From assembly GCA_905250075.1 (NCBI GenBank), contig CAJNOP010000364.1:1-64000 (forward strand): 64,000 nt of DNA, read 5' to 3'. Position 1 is the first letter of the stretch; each line of letters begins with the position of its first letter. The DNA comes from Rotaria sp. Silwood1. Its lineage: Eukaryota > Rotifera > Eurotatoria > Philodinida > Philodinidae. Position numbers and translations under genes: made by a program. Below are positions 13,401 through 26,171 of this stretch, piece by piece. Below the pieces are notes generated by a model. It ran no database searches, was not told the DNA's origin, and saw nothing but the letters and a program-made list of their open reading frames with translations.

Positions 13401-15513
13401 GACATTGTGGGGTTTCATTTTTCAAATTAACAATAGAAAAAAAATTCTATTACTTTGTCAAACAAAAATAATTAATCGATATTCTAAACAAATTATCAAG
13501 TTCATACAATTTCTTTCTACACATTCACATCTTAAAATAATCGAAAATTAACATATTTTAAATTAATTTGATGTTCAAGCATTCGCACTAATAAATTAAA
13601 GCTTTTCTATCGAGATTTGATTCTCTACATGAAAGATTTTCTGACAAAATCTTGTCAATATTTTCTTGTCATTCTAAATTAATAAAGCATAGTATTTTAT
13701 TATTTATGACAAGAAATATAATTGATTGAAAAAAAAAACTAAATTATGTTATATTTATCTTAGATGATACCTGTTCCACAATATCCATTATATAGTGCTA
13801 CATTATCTGAATATGGTGCTTATCAAATTGAATATTATCTTGATGAAGATAATAATTGGGCATTGAATATAGATGAATTAGAACGAGCAATTAAAGAATC
13901 CAAAGATCATTGTGTACCACGTGGTATTGTTATAATTAATCCTGGAAATCCTACAGGTAAAAGATATTTTCAAATACGAATGAGATTGATTCATTACTTT
14001 TGAGTCATCACTATGTGCATCATTTAGATTCTATTGAAATATGAACATTCTGAAAAGTTCTTGAGTTTTTAGCTGCTTATGACGAAGATATCGCATCTTT
14101 TAACTGAATATTATGGATTCGTCTGAGTAAAAGTCAATTTCGAATTATGATTTGAAAATAATTTATTATGAATGTGTGCGATCCTTTTATATGATTTTAT
14201 TCTAAAATAAGAATATTGGACTCTATCCAAGAACAACAAAAAGATCTGAAACTTTCAAAATAAACTATTTTTATTAAAAATTGTGTCGATGCAAATTTTT
14301 TTCCGATATTCCTGAGGGAAATCATAATTTTCAATTAAAAACTATTCTAAAACTAAAAACGCAAGCTCTTTTTCAGGATGTGCATACCTCATTAGAATTT
14401 ACAGGATGCACACATTTCCGATTCAAAAGCAATTAATCAATTAGAAAAATTTTTTTTCCTTGTAAGGTTTTTCTTCTCTATTTTGATATTTTATTTTCTT
14501 TAATTAGGTCAAGTTCTTTCACGTGATAACATTGAAAATGTAATCCGTTTTGGTAAAAAGAAAAAAAGGACTAAATAATCTATTTAATTTAATGTTTTTT
14601 TTTTTTTGCATAATTATTTAGCTGAAAAACATCGATTATTTATATTGGCTGATGAAGTCTATCAAGAAAATGTTTATTTACCAGGTTCAAAATTGTTTTC
14701 ATTTAAAAAAGTTTTAATGGATCTTGGTGCACCATACAATCGTATGGAAATAGGTATTTCTATTTCTATTTTAAAATTTCTTTTCTATTAATGACTTTTT
14801 TTTGGTATTTAGCTTCATTTCATTCAGCATCAAAAGGTTGGCATGGCGAGTAAGTCGAATTTTAATTTCTTTAAAGAAAATATTTTGTTTTTGTTTCTCA
14901 GATGTGGTTCTCGTGGTGGTTATTATGAATTAGTTAATATTGATAAGGATGTACGACTGCAAGTCAATAAATTAATATCTGCATCATTATGTTCAGGAGC
15001 TTGGGGACAAGCTATGATGGATGCAATAATAAATCCACCAAAAGAAGGTGAACCATCATATGAATTATATAAAAAAGAACGTTTAGATATTGTTAATCGA
15101 TTAAAACAAAAAGCTGAACTTGTTAGTCAATTATTTAATTCTGTTGAAGGTGTACGATGTAATGCTGTTATGGGGTTAGTTAATAAAAATAAGTTTTTTT
15201 TTTTTTTTTTGGTTTTTAATTTTAAGGAATAATTTATGTTTTTTCTTGTAGTGCTATGTATGCATTTCCACGTGTTGAAATACCGGAAAAAGCAATTCAA
15301 CATGCAAAATCAAAAAATATGGCACCTGATGCATTTTATTGTTTTCAATTACTTGAAAAAACTGGTATATGTGTTGTACCTGGTAGTGGTTTTAAACAAA
15401 AACTAGGTACACATCATTTCCGTACAACAATTTTACCACCAGTTGACCAAATGAAAGATATGGTAGAAAAATTCCGAACATTTCATATGGAATTTTTACG
15501 TGAATGGAAATAG
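10462..15513 (+). CDS. GPT: Alanine aminotransferase, long (putative mitochondrial) isoform
   Basis: PLP enzyme exchanging amino groups between alanine and 2-oxoglutarate. Exons: 10462-10612, 10675-10718, then shared exons 12727-12822, 12894-13184, 13764-13956, 14508-14552, 14622-14753, 14813-14849, 14902-15174, 15252-15513 (507 aa). Family motifs are intact: [51 protein letters not shown], the PLP-lysine region [15 protein letters not shown] and [10 protein letters not shown]. The first about 40 residues ([19 protein letters not shown]...) are rich in Arg/Lys/Ser/Thr with almost no acidic residues, as in a mitochondrial presequence (inferred). Exon 10675-10718 can join 12727 in phase 0, skipping the second first exon. 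An AATAAA polyadenylation signal lies about 25 nt after the stop. Confidence 0.93.
10719..12525. other. Long intron / internal promoter region of ALT
   Basis: About 1.8 kb of AT-rich non-coding sequence between the two alternative first exons. It must hold the promoter for the short isoform if that is transcribed separately. A perfect 9-bp-arm palindrome (GACATGTAA / TTACATGTC) lies at 11466-11488, and an (AT)n run at about 12270-12283. No gene is seen. Confidence 0.55.
12526..12657 (+). CDS. GPT: Alternative first coding exon of alanine aminotransferase (putative cytosolic isoform)
   Basis: Opens with ATG and [19 protein letters not shown], then repeats the segment encoded by 10571-10718: [20 protein letters not shown] against [21 protein letters not shown]. 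It ends phase 0 (IKE) and splices to 12727, giving a 486-aa protein without a targeting peptide. The duplicated segment is one exon here but is split by a 62-bp intron in the upstream copy. As both copies encode the same N-terminal part of the enzyme, they should be mutually exclusive. Confidence 0.85.
13185..13763 (+). other. 579-bp intron of ALT
   Basis: AT-rich intron between [13 protein letters not shown]... and MIPVPQYP. The next intron, 13957-14507, is also long (551 bp). No other feature is seen in either. Confidence 0.7.
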
Positions 15514-16007
15514 ATTTTAGTGTTTTTCTTTTTTTATAATAAAATTAGTTGATGAAAATGAACCTGTATTACTAGAATACTAAGATTATTAATAAAAAAT
15601 CATATTATATAGTGAGAATTGTATGCTATCAATTTTGAATAATATGGATGATTAAATGTCTAATTAGATAATAGTATTGTTTGAGATTTAGTAAGACAAT
15701 TCAATAGGTCGAAAAACTTTCAAAAAATGGTTATCTATTAGTAGAAGTGTATGTTGATATGAAACAAATGACTATGATGAATTATGAAACGTGAGATCCC
15801 AGAAACATAAATACTTCCGGCTTTTTTCTTGAATAACAACATCGTTCAAAGTACTACGTGATGAAAATCATAGAAAGTGTTTAGAAAATAAAATAACGTG
15901 CCAAATTAAAAAAAATCATATTGTTTATGAAAGATCTAAGCGCTCAAACTATGCTTTCATGCATTTATCTTCATCACAATTGATCTAACGGAAATGGTTT
16001 TTTTTTT
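15514..16007. other. ALT downstream flank
   Basis: The 3' UTR and intergenic sequence of ALT up to an assembly gap. AATAAA occurs about 25 nt after the stop codon. No further gene is seen. Confidence 0.6.
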
Positions 16008-16107
16008 NNNNNNNNNNNNNNNNNNNNNNNNNNNNNNNNNNNNNNNNNNNNNNNNNNNNNNNNNNNNNNNNNNNNNNNNNNNNNNNNNNNNNNNNNNNNN
16101 NNNNNNN
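16008..16107. other. Assembly gap (100 N)
   Basis: A run of exactly 100 N, a conventional scaffold gap of unknown true size. Anything between ALT and the synthetase/amidase gene could be incomplete. Confidence 0.99.
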
Positions 16108-17998
16108 AAAGTGCTTAGGTAAGTTTTAAATTAGAGAAAAAGTTTCATGAGTTTATGTAATTTTTTTCGAAAATATTTATTATGAAATGATAAAATTAGA
16201 AAGATGTCCTTATATAATTGCTACTAAAGACATATTTTAATATTGAATAGTTTATTGACCAATAGTTAAATGTAATTATATAATATGGAGTATATTTCTT
16301 TTTTCCAAAACGAAATATTACGATTATAATTACAAATTAAATAATATCTATGAAAAATATTATTTAACAAATAATTTTCGTTTTTGTATGTACAAATGGT
16401 GAATTCTTCTTTCGTCAAGTATTGTAGAAATCGAATGTAAAGATATAAACTTTTATTAATATTTACTTAAGAACGAAGAAGAGAATACTTACGCACGTGT
16501 GATACAGCAATAGTAAAATAAGATTTTTTTCTTCAAAATTAAATGATATCTTCAATAATTCGAAAATCTTCTGTGATATTTATTCGAACACATGTGAAAT
16601 ATATATCACTTCGAAAATATCCAAAATTATTCTATTCTCGAAGCAGTACGTCTAGTAAGTATTTCGAAATACAAATTTGAACATGTGTAAAATAAGCACG
16701 ATTATAAAACAGATTAAATATCAAGTTTAATTCTCGACATCTAGCGACGTTGTTAAAAAAAATAATAAGTCGCTACTTATTGATGATTTTTATAAAAGAA
16801 TTATTTAAGAAGAATAGCAAATGCAGCGTCAATGCGTAATAATATGACTCACTCTCAAAACAACGGAACTGTTTTTTTTTGCCATGTCATGTAAAGAATG
16901 AATTTCTTTGAGTAAAGAAAGGCGATTATAGGAACACATGGTAATCATATGAATGTTGACTGATATGACGCAGAGAGTTTGTTTTTTCTAAGAGCAGAAT
17001 TTTGCATCGTCATCAGCGTTATATAACTTTGTTTTCTGTTGTTCTTGTCTTTATATGCATATATATATACATTCAGTATTCTATTCCTTTTTTATTTTAA
17101 ATTAAAAAAAAAAAAAAGAAAAACAATTGAGAAAAACATTTCGCATACAAAAACAAAAACAACAGCAACAACAGCCAATACTTCTGATTCGATTGTGAAA
17201 TTTTACAGCTGTTTTATTCGGTTCGATAATATAAATGTATGTAAAACTCATCATAATTAGTGAAATTATTCATTTTTTTTTCTGTAAGAATAATAAAAAA
17301 AAAAAATATCTTTTCTCTTAATTTTTTTTGTTAAATTTAATTATTTTTCAAAGGTTGTTATCGAGGTATTTTCACCTTTGTACTGTATATTAGACAATAG
17401 ATAAAGCGAAGTACATTATCAATGTGTTGTTCTGTCTAAAGGTCTCGATAGGAGAGCGAAGGAAAGGAAGCCGACTATCTTCTCTTATTTTTTACTACAT
17501 GACTGCCAAAAACTGTCTAGCAAATTCTAGCAGACATATGTGTATTCTGTTTTCCGCGAAACAATCTATGGACTTGTTGCCCTTCTTACTTTCTTGATAA
17601 ACATCGACAGCCATGGTTCTTTCATGGTATATCGAAAGGTACAAACGTTGAAAGAGCATACACATATAAGAAAAGAAATATAAAAAGAAGATAGTAAAAT
17701 GGTTGAAATTTACTCGTATAGGAATAATTAAAGACTAAAATAAAACTTAGTTTATAATGAAAGTACGATAGAAATGAAAAAAAAAAAGAAATTCTTTTAT
17801 TCATTTTTGCAGAAAGTCTAGTTTTTGAAAAATCATAAAATGACTTAATACTACTTCCTATCAACTTATGATTCATATCATTTCAAACATTGTTCTTCTT
17901 ATGTTGATAAGAAAGATAAAGATAATAAATATACAATACAGTTAAAGTTACACAATCATATATCATCTTTTCTTTTTTGTTATATTATAGAATCTATT
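16108..17998. other. Non-coding region upstream of the synthetase/amidase gene
   Basis: AT-rich with no recognisable gene on either strand; the short open frames at 17039-17260 (+) and 17622-17876 (-) are low-complexity. A pyrimidine tract ending in AG lies at about 17973-17990, 8 nt before the ATG at 17999. It could serve a 5' UTR intron or spliced-leader addition. Confidence 0.55.
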
Positions 17999-19858
17999 AT
18001 GCTGAAAAGTGAAACAAAAGTTATACCATTTAATAAAGTACAAGGTGTAGCTTCAACAAATGTTCATGCATATTCAAATGGTGATGGAGAGTTCTTTTCT
18101 GTTGAACGTCATTATTTACATGGAATATTTATGGGTTTTAAATGGCAATGTGTTGAATTTGCACGTCGATGGTTATTAATGCGTAAAAGTTGTATATTTC
18201 CACCTGTACCACATGCTGCTGATATGTGGAATGATCTAAAATATGTTGAACGTGTTACTGATGGTAAAAAATTTCCAGTTAAAGTATTTCCAAATGGTTC
18301 ACCACATAAACCAAAACCTGATTCATTATTAATTTATGCACGTAATGATGAATTAACATTTGGTCATGTTGCAGTTATATGTGATGTTGTACCTAATTTT
18401 ATTCGTATAGCTGAACAAAATTATATTTATCATAGTTGGTCAGATAACTATGCACGTGAAATTCCTTTAATTATTAAAGATAATTGTTATTTTATTGAAG
18501 ATGAAGATGACATCTGTGGTTGGATTGAAATCGATGATAATGATGAATTACAACCATTAGATGAAACAAGACTTGATACAATATTAAAACAGTATCAAGA
18601 AGCTACACCCATAGGCACATTAAACCGTTGTTCAATAACAGATAAAGATTTTCATTCAATTAATAATTGGTTAAATGAAGATGATCCAGCAGAAAAATAT
18701 TTCATTCAATTATATGGACCAAATTTAATACGTGCTAATACAGATACATTACCTTATTATAAAGTTGATCAAAATTTCGCATTATCTGTAGGTAGTACAT
18801 CAAATGAATTACATGAAATGTTTATGGATGCAACAAATTATGTTATTGAAAATGATGATGTATTAAGAAATTTTTGTATACCAGAAATTTTCTGGCCCAA
18901 ACTTCGTCAATCATGGTTACATGAAAGAGATTTAATGATGACTGGACGTTTTGATTTAGCATTTGATGGTCAACAATTAAAAACTTTTGAATATAATGCT
19001 GATAGTGCATCAGCATTATTTGAAATGGCTATTATACAAGAAAAATGGGCAGAAGCTGCTAAAATTGATCATACATTTATGTCTGGATTTCAATTACATC
19101 GTTTATTAGTTAAAAATTGGCAAAAAGTTTGTTCACATATAAATATAAAATATGTTCATTTATTAATTGATAATGATCCAGATGAAATTTTAACATCACT
19201 TTATATGCAACGTGTTTTAAAAGAAGCAAATATTGAATCAAAATTATGTATTTTATATGATAATTTATATTGGAAAGATTCAAAAATAATTGATAATGAT
19301 GGTAATGAAGTACAATTAGTATGGAAAACATGGATGTGGGAAACTGTTTTTCATGATTATTTACAAGCTGAACAAGATGAAAGTTTAAATAAAAAAATAA
19401 ATGGTGAACATCCACGTTTATGTCAAATTGTATTAAATGATCATATTAAAGTTATTGAACCATTATGGAAAGTAATACCAAGTAATAAAGCAATATTACC
19501 TATTCTATGGTCAATGTTTCCTAATCATCCACATTTATTACATAGTGAATGGACATTAACAGATGATTTAAAACAAAATGGTTATGTTAAAAAACCAATT
19601 GTTGGTCGTTGTGGACATAATGTTACTTTATATGATGTTAGTGGAGATTCTATTCTTGATGAAACAAAAGGAAAATTTGTTGATAGAGATGTAATTTATC
19701 AAAAATTATTTTCATTACCAAAATATGAAGATTATTATGCTATAATTGGTAGTTGGATTGTACATGGATTATTTGCAGGATTTGGTATACGAGAAGATAA
19801 AAAATTAATAACAGATGCAGAGAGTCCTGTAGCTGCTTGTTGTATAGTATGGAAATAA
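17999..19858 (+). CDS. Bifunctional glutathionylspermidine synthetase/amidase, intronless, bacterial type
   Basis: One uninterrupted 619-aa frame, the same length I recall for the E. coli enzyme. The N-terminal part is a CHAP-type amidase hydrolysing glutathionylspermidine: FKWQCVEFARR holds nucleophile Cys51, FGHVAVI holds His123, followed by RIAEQNYIYH. The C-terminal part is an ATP-grasp synthetase joining glutathione to spermidine: MTGRFDLAFD (Arg317, Asp319), TFEYNADSAS (Glu331, Asn333), VWKTWMWET, SNKAILPILW (Lys497), GRCGHN and the loop Arg598. These line up with catalytic positions I remember from E. coli, so both activities look intact. It could also act as a trypanothione synthetase-like enzyme; motifs cannot separate the two. 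No intron interrupts it, while most neighbours have introns every 100-300 bp. Its codon use is as A/T-rich as the neighbours', suggesting old residence. Confidence 0.93.
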   Translation: MLKSETKVIPFNKVQGVASTNVHAYSNGDGEFFSVERHYLHGIFMGFKWQCVEFARRWLLMRKSCIFPPVPHAADMWNDLKYVERVTDGKKFPVKVFPNGSPHKPKPDSLLIYARNDELTFGHVAVICDVVPNFIRIAEQNYIYHSWSDNYAREIPLIIKDNCYFIEDEDDICGWIEIDDNDELQPLDETRLDTILKQYQEATPIGTLNRCSITDKDFHSINNWLNEDDPAEKYFIQLYGPNLIRANTDTLPYYKVDQNFALSVGSTSNELHEMFMDATNYVIENDDVLRNFCIPEIFWPKLRQSWLHERDLMMTGRFDLAFDGQQLKTFEYNADSASALFEMAIIQEKWAEAAKIDHTFMSGFQLHRLLVKNWQKVCSHINIKYVHLLIDNDPDEILTSLYMQRVLKEANIESKLCILYDNLYWKDSKIIDNDGNEVQLVWKTWMWETVFHDYLQAEQDESLNKKINGEHPRLCQIVLNDHIKVIEPLWKVIPSNKAILPILWSMFPNHPHLLHSEWTLTDDLKQNGYVKKPIVGRCGHNVTLYDVSGDSILDETKGKFVDRDVIYQKLFSLPKYEDYYAIIGSWIVHGLFAGFGIREDKKLITDAESPVAACCIVWK

Positions 19859-20460
19859 AATAAATCAGATTACTATTTGGCACCTATTTGTTTTTGAAAT
19901 AATTTCACGAATGTTTAAAAGAATGTTCCATTTGTTTTTTCTTCCTTTAAATTTTTTTTTGTCGTGTGTTTACATGTCAAATATATTTTAAAATTTCCAT
20001 TCGAATACAAAAACAAACAAAAAGATGTTTGAGTTATAGCTGAATATGAAGATATTCGGAATATGTCACAATAAATCGACTGTTATAATGATTGTGTTAT
20101 GTATTGAAGATAAAGTTGAGAATGATGATGATATTGAAGAAAATTTAGTATTTTTTCTAGCAAAAAAAAATTACAAATAAAATTACAAGAAAGAATTTCT
20201 TTGAATATACGAATAAAATAGAAATTGAGGTACTATGTCTAGGATTAGTACAGTGAGTAATATGGATTTTGAAATAAAAGATACGTAAACGTATGATGAA
20301 TATCCTGAGACGGAGTAAACAAAAGAGAGAACTTCGAAATGAGTTGATTTAAGATGAAACTATTAAAATAAATCTGTTATTATTATTTTATCCTTCCAAT
20401 GAACTTTCGAAAGTAAGATATGTCCAGAAGTTTTTATTGAAGAAGATATTCACTTTATAC
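19859..20460. other. Non-coding flank
   Basis: The 3' flank of the synthetase/amidase gene. AATAAA-type signals occur immediately after its stop (about 19856-19863). No gene is seen. Confidence 0.5.
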
Positions 20461-20806
20461 TTATTCTTCTTTTAATGAAACCTCATATTTTTGTTGTAGA
20501 AGATTATTTTTATTTTTCGGATCATTACCTTTTGATTTTAATGTTTTTACGTTAATTCTCTTGAAATCCTTCATCATCAGTTAATGATACATCTGATGAA
20601 TAATCTGTATTAGTTTTACGTTTTGATCTTGATAATTATTCTGTAAGAACATTTTCGATTATGATAATAGTTGGTTTTCTGATATATAAAAATGATTGAT
20701 TAGTGGAAACAAATTTAAAACAAAATATCATCTACTATGTAGCTGTTCCTTTAGGTGAACTACACATTTTAGATCGAGATGATACACAAGAATTTCTATA
20801 TGACAT
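20461..20806 (-). pseudogene. Possible decayed coding sequence, unidentified
   Basis: On the minus strand there are short peptide-like stretches in different frames: MSYRNSCVSSRSKMCSSPKG ending in a stop near 20750, then RSKRKTNTDYSSDVSLTDDE after one in-frame stop, then a third stretch ending LLQQKYEVSLKEE and a stop at 20461-20463. Codon-like composition changes frame twice, which fits a gene broken by frameshifts and stops, or a few real small exons. The product is not recognised. Chance open frames in AT-rich DNA remain possible. Confidence 0.3.
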
Positions 20807-22201
20807 ATAAAACGTTGTCGTTTGATTTTAATAAAATTAAAATAATATTTTATTTTTTTTCAATTAACATACATTCTATGTGTCACTGTAATTCATATAA
20901 ATTTAAATCAATCTGAAACTAATATAATATATAAATTTTCTGAAGATTTCGTCAGCGAACTGTTTGGCAATAATTATATACGAATAGAAAATTGTAAAAT
21001 ATAAATATAGGGTTTCTTAAAAGTCACTATCCAAAAAAATTATTATCCGAATTTAGGGAAATAATCATGGATAGAAACATACAAAAAAAACAGCTTCATG
21101 TATTAGTCAACCTTCAACAACAAATTCAAATGTTTGACACTGTAAAATCTTTATTTTCTATCTAAAACAAACCAAAGTTAATATGTTGTTCTATTTTTCA
21201 TTATTTCACAAATAATCAAATAATTCTTCAATTGTTAAACGCTTCATTCTATTAATATACTGGTTGTTTAAGAAAAATATATAATACTGTAAGCTACCTA
21301 CTCAATAGTATCTATTATTTGTATTCTTGTTACTAGGACGATATAAATAGAAGTTATTCAATTTCTCATTTCTTTGTCTATTTGCATAAAGAGTTCCTTT
21401 TTAATTAGATTTTGGTCACGTATTTATCAGAAATAGCATTTGCGTCTATGATGTCGCGACACTATAAAGTTCATTCTTGACATAACTATACTCTAAAAAA
21501 AAAACAAGTACAAAGGTCAACATTTTTCATCAGTAGCATAAGCTCTAACTTATAATTACTTTTTCATCTCAAAAAAAGTCTTCAAGAAAATAATTACTAA
21601 ATAAAAACATGACATATGACGAAGTATCTGTCATAGATAATAAAACAAACGACTAACATCAATGGTGATATCTTATTAAAAATCTAAAAATATTTTTCTT
21701 TTCTGCAGAGTTTCATTCATATGACAAATCTTGATTACTTAATCAAATCAAAACTAATGATTTATAAAGACTTTATTGACATCATCAGAATGTTATCTAT
21801 CTTTCGTCGATTTATAAATTTAAATTAAAGAAAACAATCTTTAATCAATACGAGTATTTCTAATTAATTTTTATATGAAAAGAAAAGGAAATAATAACTG
21901 TTTAGAACAAACAGGATGTTCATAGTAAAATTTTCTATGTAATTGTGTTTTCGATGCAAATGATAATTGAAATCATATTGTATCTTGTCCAACTAAATTT
22001 ACATATTTCAATGAATAAGCCAATTGTTTACACTTATTAAATTTGTACTCGTCTACCTGAGAAAACTAAATATGTCACTTTCGAAGGATTTTAAAAGTCG
22101 AGAAAAAAATATTTATTTTATAAAGTGTTTTTGCATTGATTATTTCATTGGAAGAAATTTTTCAAATCGTCTACCAAATAAGATTGTTAAGTTCAAAATA
22201 C
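20807..22201. other. Non-coding region
   Basis: AT-rich. I see no gene, RNA gene or structured repeat until element B begins at 22210. Confidence 0.55.
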
Positions 22202-22209
22202 TGAAAAAT

Positions 22210-22564
22210 TAGGGATGCACCAGTCCCAGTTCTGACTGATGAACTGGGTCCCAGTCGGACTGGACACCCAGTCCGACTGGATACCCAGTTCGACTGGGAC
22301 CCAGTCATTGACTGGGTGTGGGTGTTGTTTGGATGGATATGGGTGTGGATGTTGCTTGGATGCGGGAATAGTTAGAATGGCAATAACGACACCCATACCA
22401 ACGTCAAACCAACCCCCCACACTCACACCCTTAGAAAAGAGGGAAGTACCGATAGATTAGCGGAATAAACGTCAAATGACCAAGTACCCAGTCGGACTGG
22501 GTATCCAGTCCGACTGGATACCCAGTCCGACTGGGACCCAGTTACTGGCATTGGTGCACACCTA
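22210..22564. mobile_element. hAT-like MITE with palindromic CAGTC-GACTG repeats (element B)
   Basis: A 355-bp element bounded by an exact 8-bp duplication TGAAAAAT (22202-22209 and 22565-22572). The ends are imperfect inverted repeats, TAGGGATGCACCA against TAGGTGTGCACCA read inward from the right. The interior is built of copies of CCAGTCGGACTGG and relatives (about 22248-22315 and 22485-22545), each itself palindromic, in two blocks around a central spacer with GGTGTGGGTGTT-type repeats. No coding capacity is credible; the overlapping open frames are products of the repeats. Confidence 0.85.
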
Positions 22565-22935
22565 TGAAAAATGTCAGTTGATAGTGCATATTTGATGTTT
22601 TTCAGTATAATTGCCTGGAAGAAAACCTTCCGACTCTAATACTTCGGATTATTCTATAGTATACAAAGGTTTAGCTTCTCATTAGGACAGAGTCGAAAAC
22701 AATTTATCCTATGTTTGGGCTATGGCTGGCTTTTTTCATGGAGTGTCTCTTAAGAGCTATTAATGAAAGAAAATTGATCGATATCCTTTCCACCTTGATT
22801 CTGATTTTCAATTAGAAAAAGATTAGTACGCGATTATTCTCTCTATTGCCAATGTTTTTCGTCTCACGAAAAAACAAATTTATAGTACCCTATATAAGGA
22901 CTGTTTCTCAATTGCGAAAGCACAACAATATCAAA

Positions 22936-23935
<1,000 letters not shown>

Positions 23936-24858
23936 CCATACACAATTCTATTTGAATAATAATTGAAACCAGTTGACAAATATCAATAAAAAGATCTTTA
24001 TTTGTTCACTCGAGAATCTAAGACTTAATGAGTTGCATTTGAGCAAATCAATGTAAAAACTACAGTGATCAAGAAGGTCCAACTCGTTGTCTATAAATTT
24101 GAGATTGATTCATAGACATTCAGCAAAACCTTATTTGAATGAAAGACGTTTGTCTCTTTCTATTGACGTATATCTGAAATAATGGTCATCTTAAAACGAT
24201 AAATACGTCACAGGACAGTGTTAACGAGCATGCTCTCAAGAAGCTATTAACACAGTTAAAAAAATTTTAACTTTTTCCTCTCTCTCTCTCTGTTTATGCC
24301 TTGAAAAAAAAGGGAAAAAAAAAAAAAAAAAAAAAAAACAACGGTTAATCGAGGTCACTGAAAAAAGAAATAATGCCAATGTTATAAAAATGCACTATAA
24401 TGGATAGTATGAGAAAATAAATAAGCATGGCACTCTTTCGATGCATCCAGTATCATCTTTAATCATGATCTTTTTTTATTTCACCATACATGTTATACGT
24501 GGAAGTGTATAAACAATCAGCACCCACTTGCGAAGAATCAATAATTTTGTCACAGGCATGCATGTTTCTTATTTTCTTTTCGTAGACTTCATTTGATGTA
24601 TAGATTCATCGGATCTCCGTGAATGATGTTGTACGAACTACGAGCCGAAAGAAAGCACAGTTGTGCACCAGCATAAAATTTCCATTGTAGTGGATTCTGC
24701 TGAGTTCTTGACAGAAAGGGATACAATAGATATTGTCAATGCAAAATGTATGCATTTAAAGGCAACGAAAACAATTCTCTTACTTCGAAACTATCTGAAC
24801 TGTTCAAAAGAATTTTGATATACTCCTACACATGTGTCAATTAGTGACGATGATCATA
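23936..24858. other. Non-coding region between the astacin gene and element E
   Basis: The 3' UTR of the protease and intergenic sequence. It contains a (CT)n run at about 24278-24291 and a long poly-A tract at about 24316-24338. No gene is seen. Confidence 0.55.
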
Positions 24859-24866
24859 GGTATCAC

Positions 24867-26163
24867 CTGGGTTCGCAGCAGCCCTTCAAAAATATATAGG
24901 AATTGTTAGATCTCAAATATATAGGATCGTCCTCGGATATATAGGAAATATATAGGACGCTAATATTTCGTTTAAAAACAACTAGACATGTAAAAATCAC
25001 TACTGCAGAATGGTAGGTGATGTTCTTATAACGTACCTCGACTCACCTAAATAAAAATACAGCTTTGTTATGAAAAACAGTAGTATGGCAATATTTTATA
25101 CAAAGACAAAAAGAAATAATTTATGTTCGGTTAACCTTCAACTATTTCACAGCTACATGCAACGAGGAAACAGGTGAAATCAGATTATTTTTGTTGACTT
25201 TTTTGATTTTCCTCTTGATTTTTCTAATTTAAAACCAACTGATTTTAAACGAAGAAAATAAGAAAAATCAAAAAAAGTCAGAAAAATTTAAAAAATCGGA
25301 AAAAATCCAAAGAAGCAAAAAAACAGTCAGATTTCAACTGTTTCACTCTCGATTGATATTTTCAAGCACAAAGATTAAAAATTTTACCATTTTCATTGAT
25401 TTGTCTGATGTTTTTGATTTTCATTTTTGATTTAAATCAAAAAGTCAGTTTTTCCTCCCTTGCCTACATATCATAAAAATATTATAAAATTGACTGAGAT
25501 AAAGATCACAAAAATGCTTTCTTTTAATGTAAAGAAAACAATCGATATTTTTTATCAAGACTATTATAGTTTCTAACAGTCTCAGAGCTATATAATCAAA
25601 ATGTATACATATTTAAAGCACAGCAAAATAATCGGTTTAGTAACAGATAGTCGATGCATTGGTAAAAGTTTTCTTCGTTTCTGATGCTACTTGAAAATAA
25701 ACACCACCGTTTCTAGTACTGTCAAACATAATAGAATCACTTTCTAGCTGCAACTTTCTTTAAATTTTCTTTTGTCTTAATATCACTTTTTTTAAAATAA
25801 AATTCATCACAAATATATAGATTAGCATGTGCTCTTTCACTGTTTATTGCAATAACTACTGACGAAACACATGTAAATCTATACATTTGCGTTGAATTTT
25901 ATTTTTTTAAAAGTGATATTAAGATGGAAAAAGTTTAAAGAAAATATTGCCCTTAGTGCTTTATATTATGTTATGAACGCCGCTGATAATATTTAAACAA
26001 CATGCTAGGCACTTACTTGAAGGAAATATGGTTCTTTCCATAATAATCTTTAATTTTTTGAAAAATATAGGAATATAGGAAAAAAGCTCAAAATATAGTC
26101 TATTATAGGACTAACTTGAAAAATATAGGAAATATAGGAAATATAGGACGACTGCGATGCCAG
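24867..26163. mobile_element. Larger hAT-like non-autonomous element with TATAGG repeats (element E)
   Basis: A 1297-bp element flanked by an exact 8-bp duplication GGTATCAC (24859-24866 and 26164-26171). The terminal inverted repeats are imperfect: CTGGGTTCGCAG on the left against CTGGCATCGCAG read inward from the right. Next to both ends are clusters of AAATATAGG units in the same orientation (about 24890-24960 and 26066-26150). No transposase reading frame is visible; the interior has AAATC/GATTTTT-rich low-complexity sequence (25180-25440) and a nested foldback. Confidence 0.75.
25749..25950. repeat. Foldback (long inverted repeat) nested in element E
   Basis: Arms of about 80 bp at 25749-25831 and 25868-25950 are imperfect reverse complements. 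They share CTTAATATCACTTTTTT / AAAAGTGATATTAAG, the adjoining AAATAAAATTCA / TGAATTTTATTT, and CATGTG / CACATG near the 36-bp loop. It could fold as a long hairpin, and is likely a separate MITE inserted in element E. No clear target duplication was identified. Confidence 0.75.
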
Positions 26164-26171
26164 GGTATCAC

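Noticed and set aside
22193..22460. Open frames across element B
   Set aside because: Derived from the CCAGTCGGACTGG array, present on both strands, and bounded by transposon ends.
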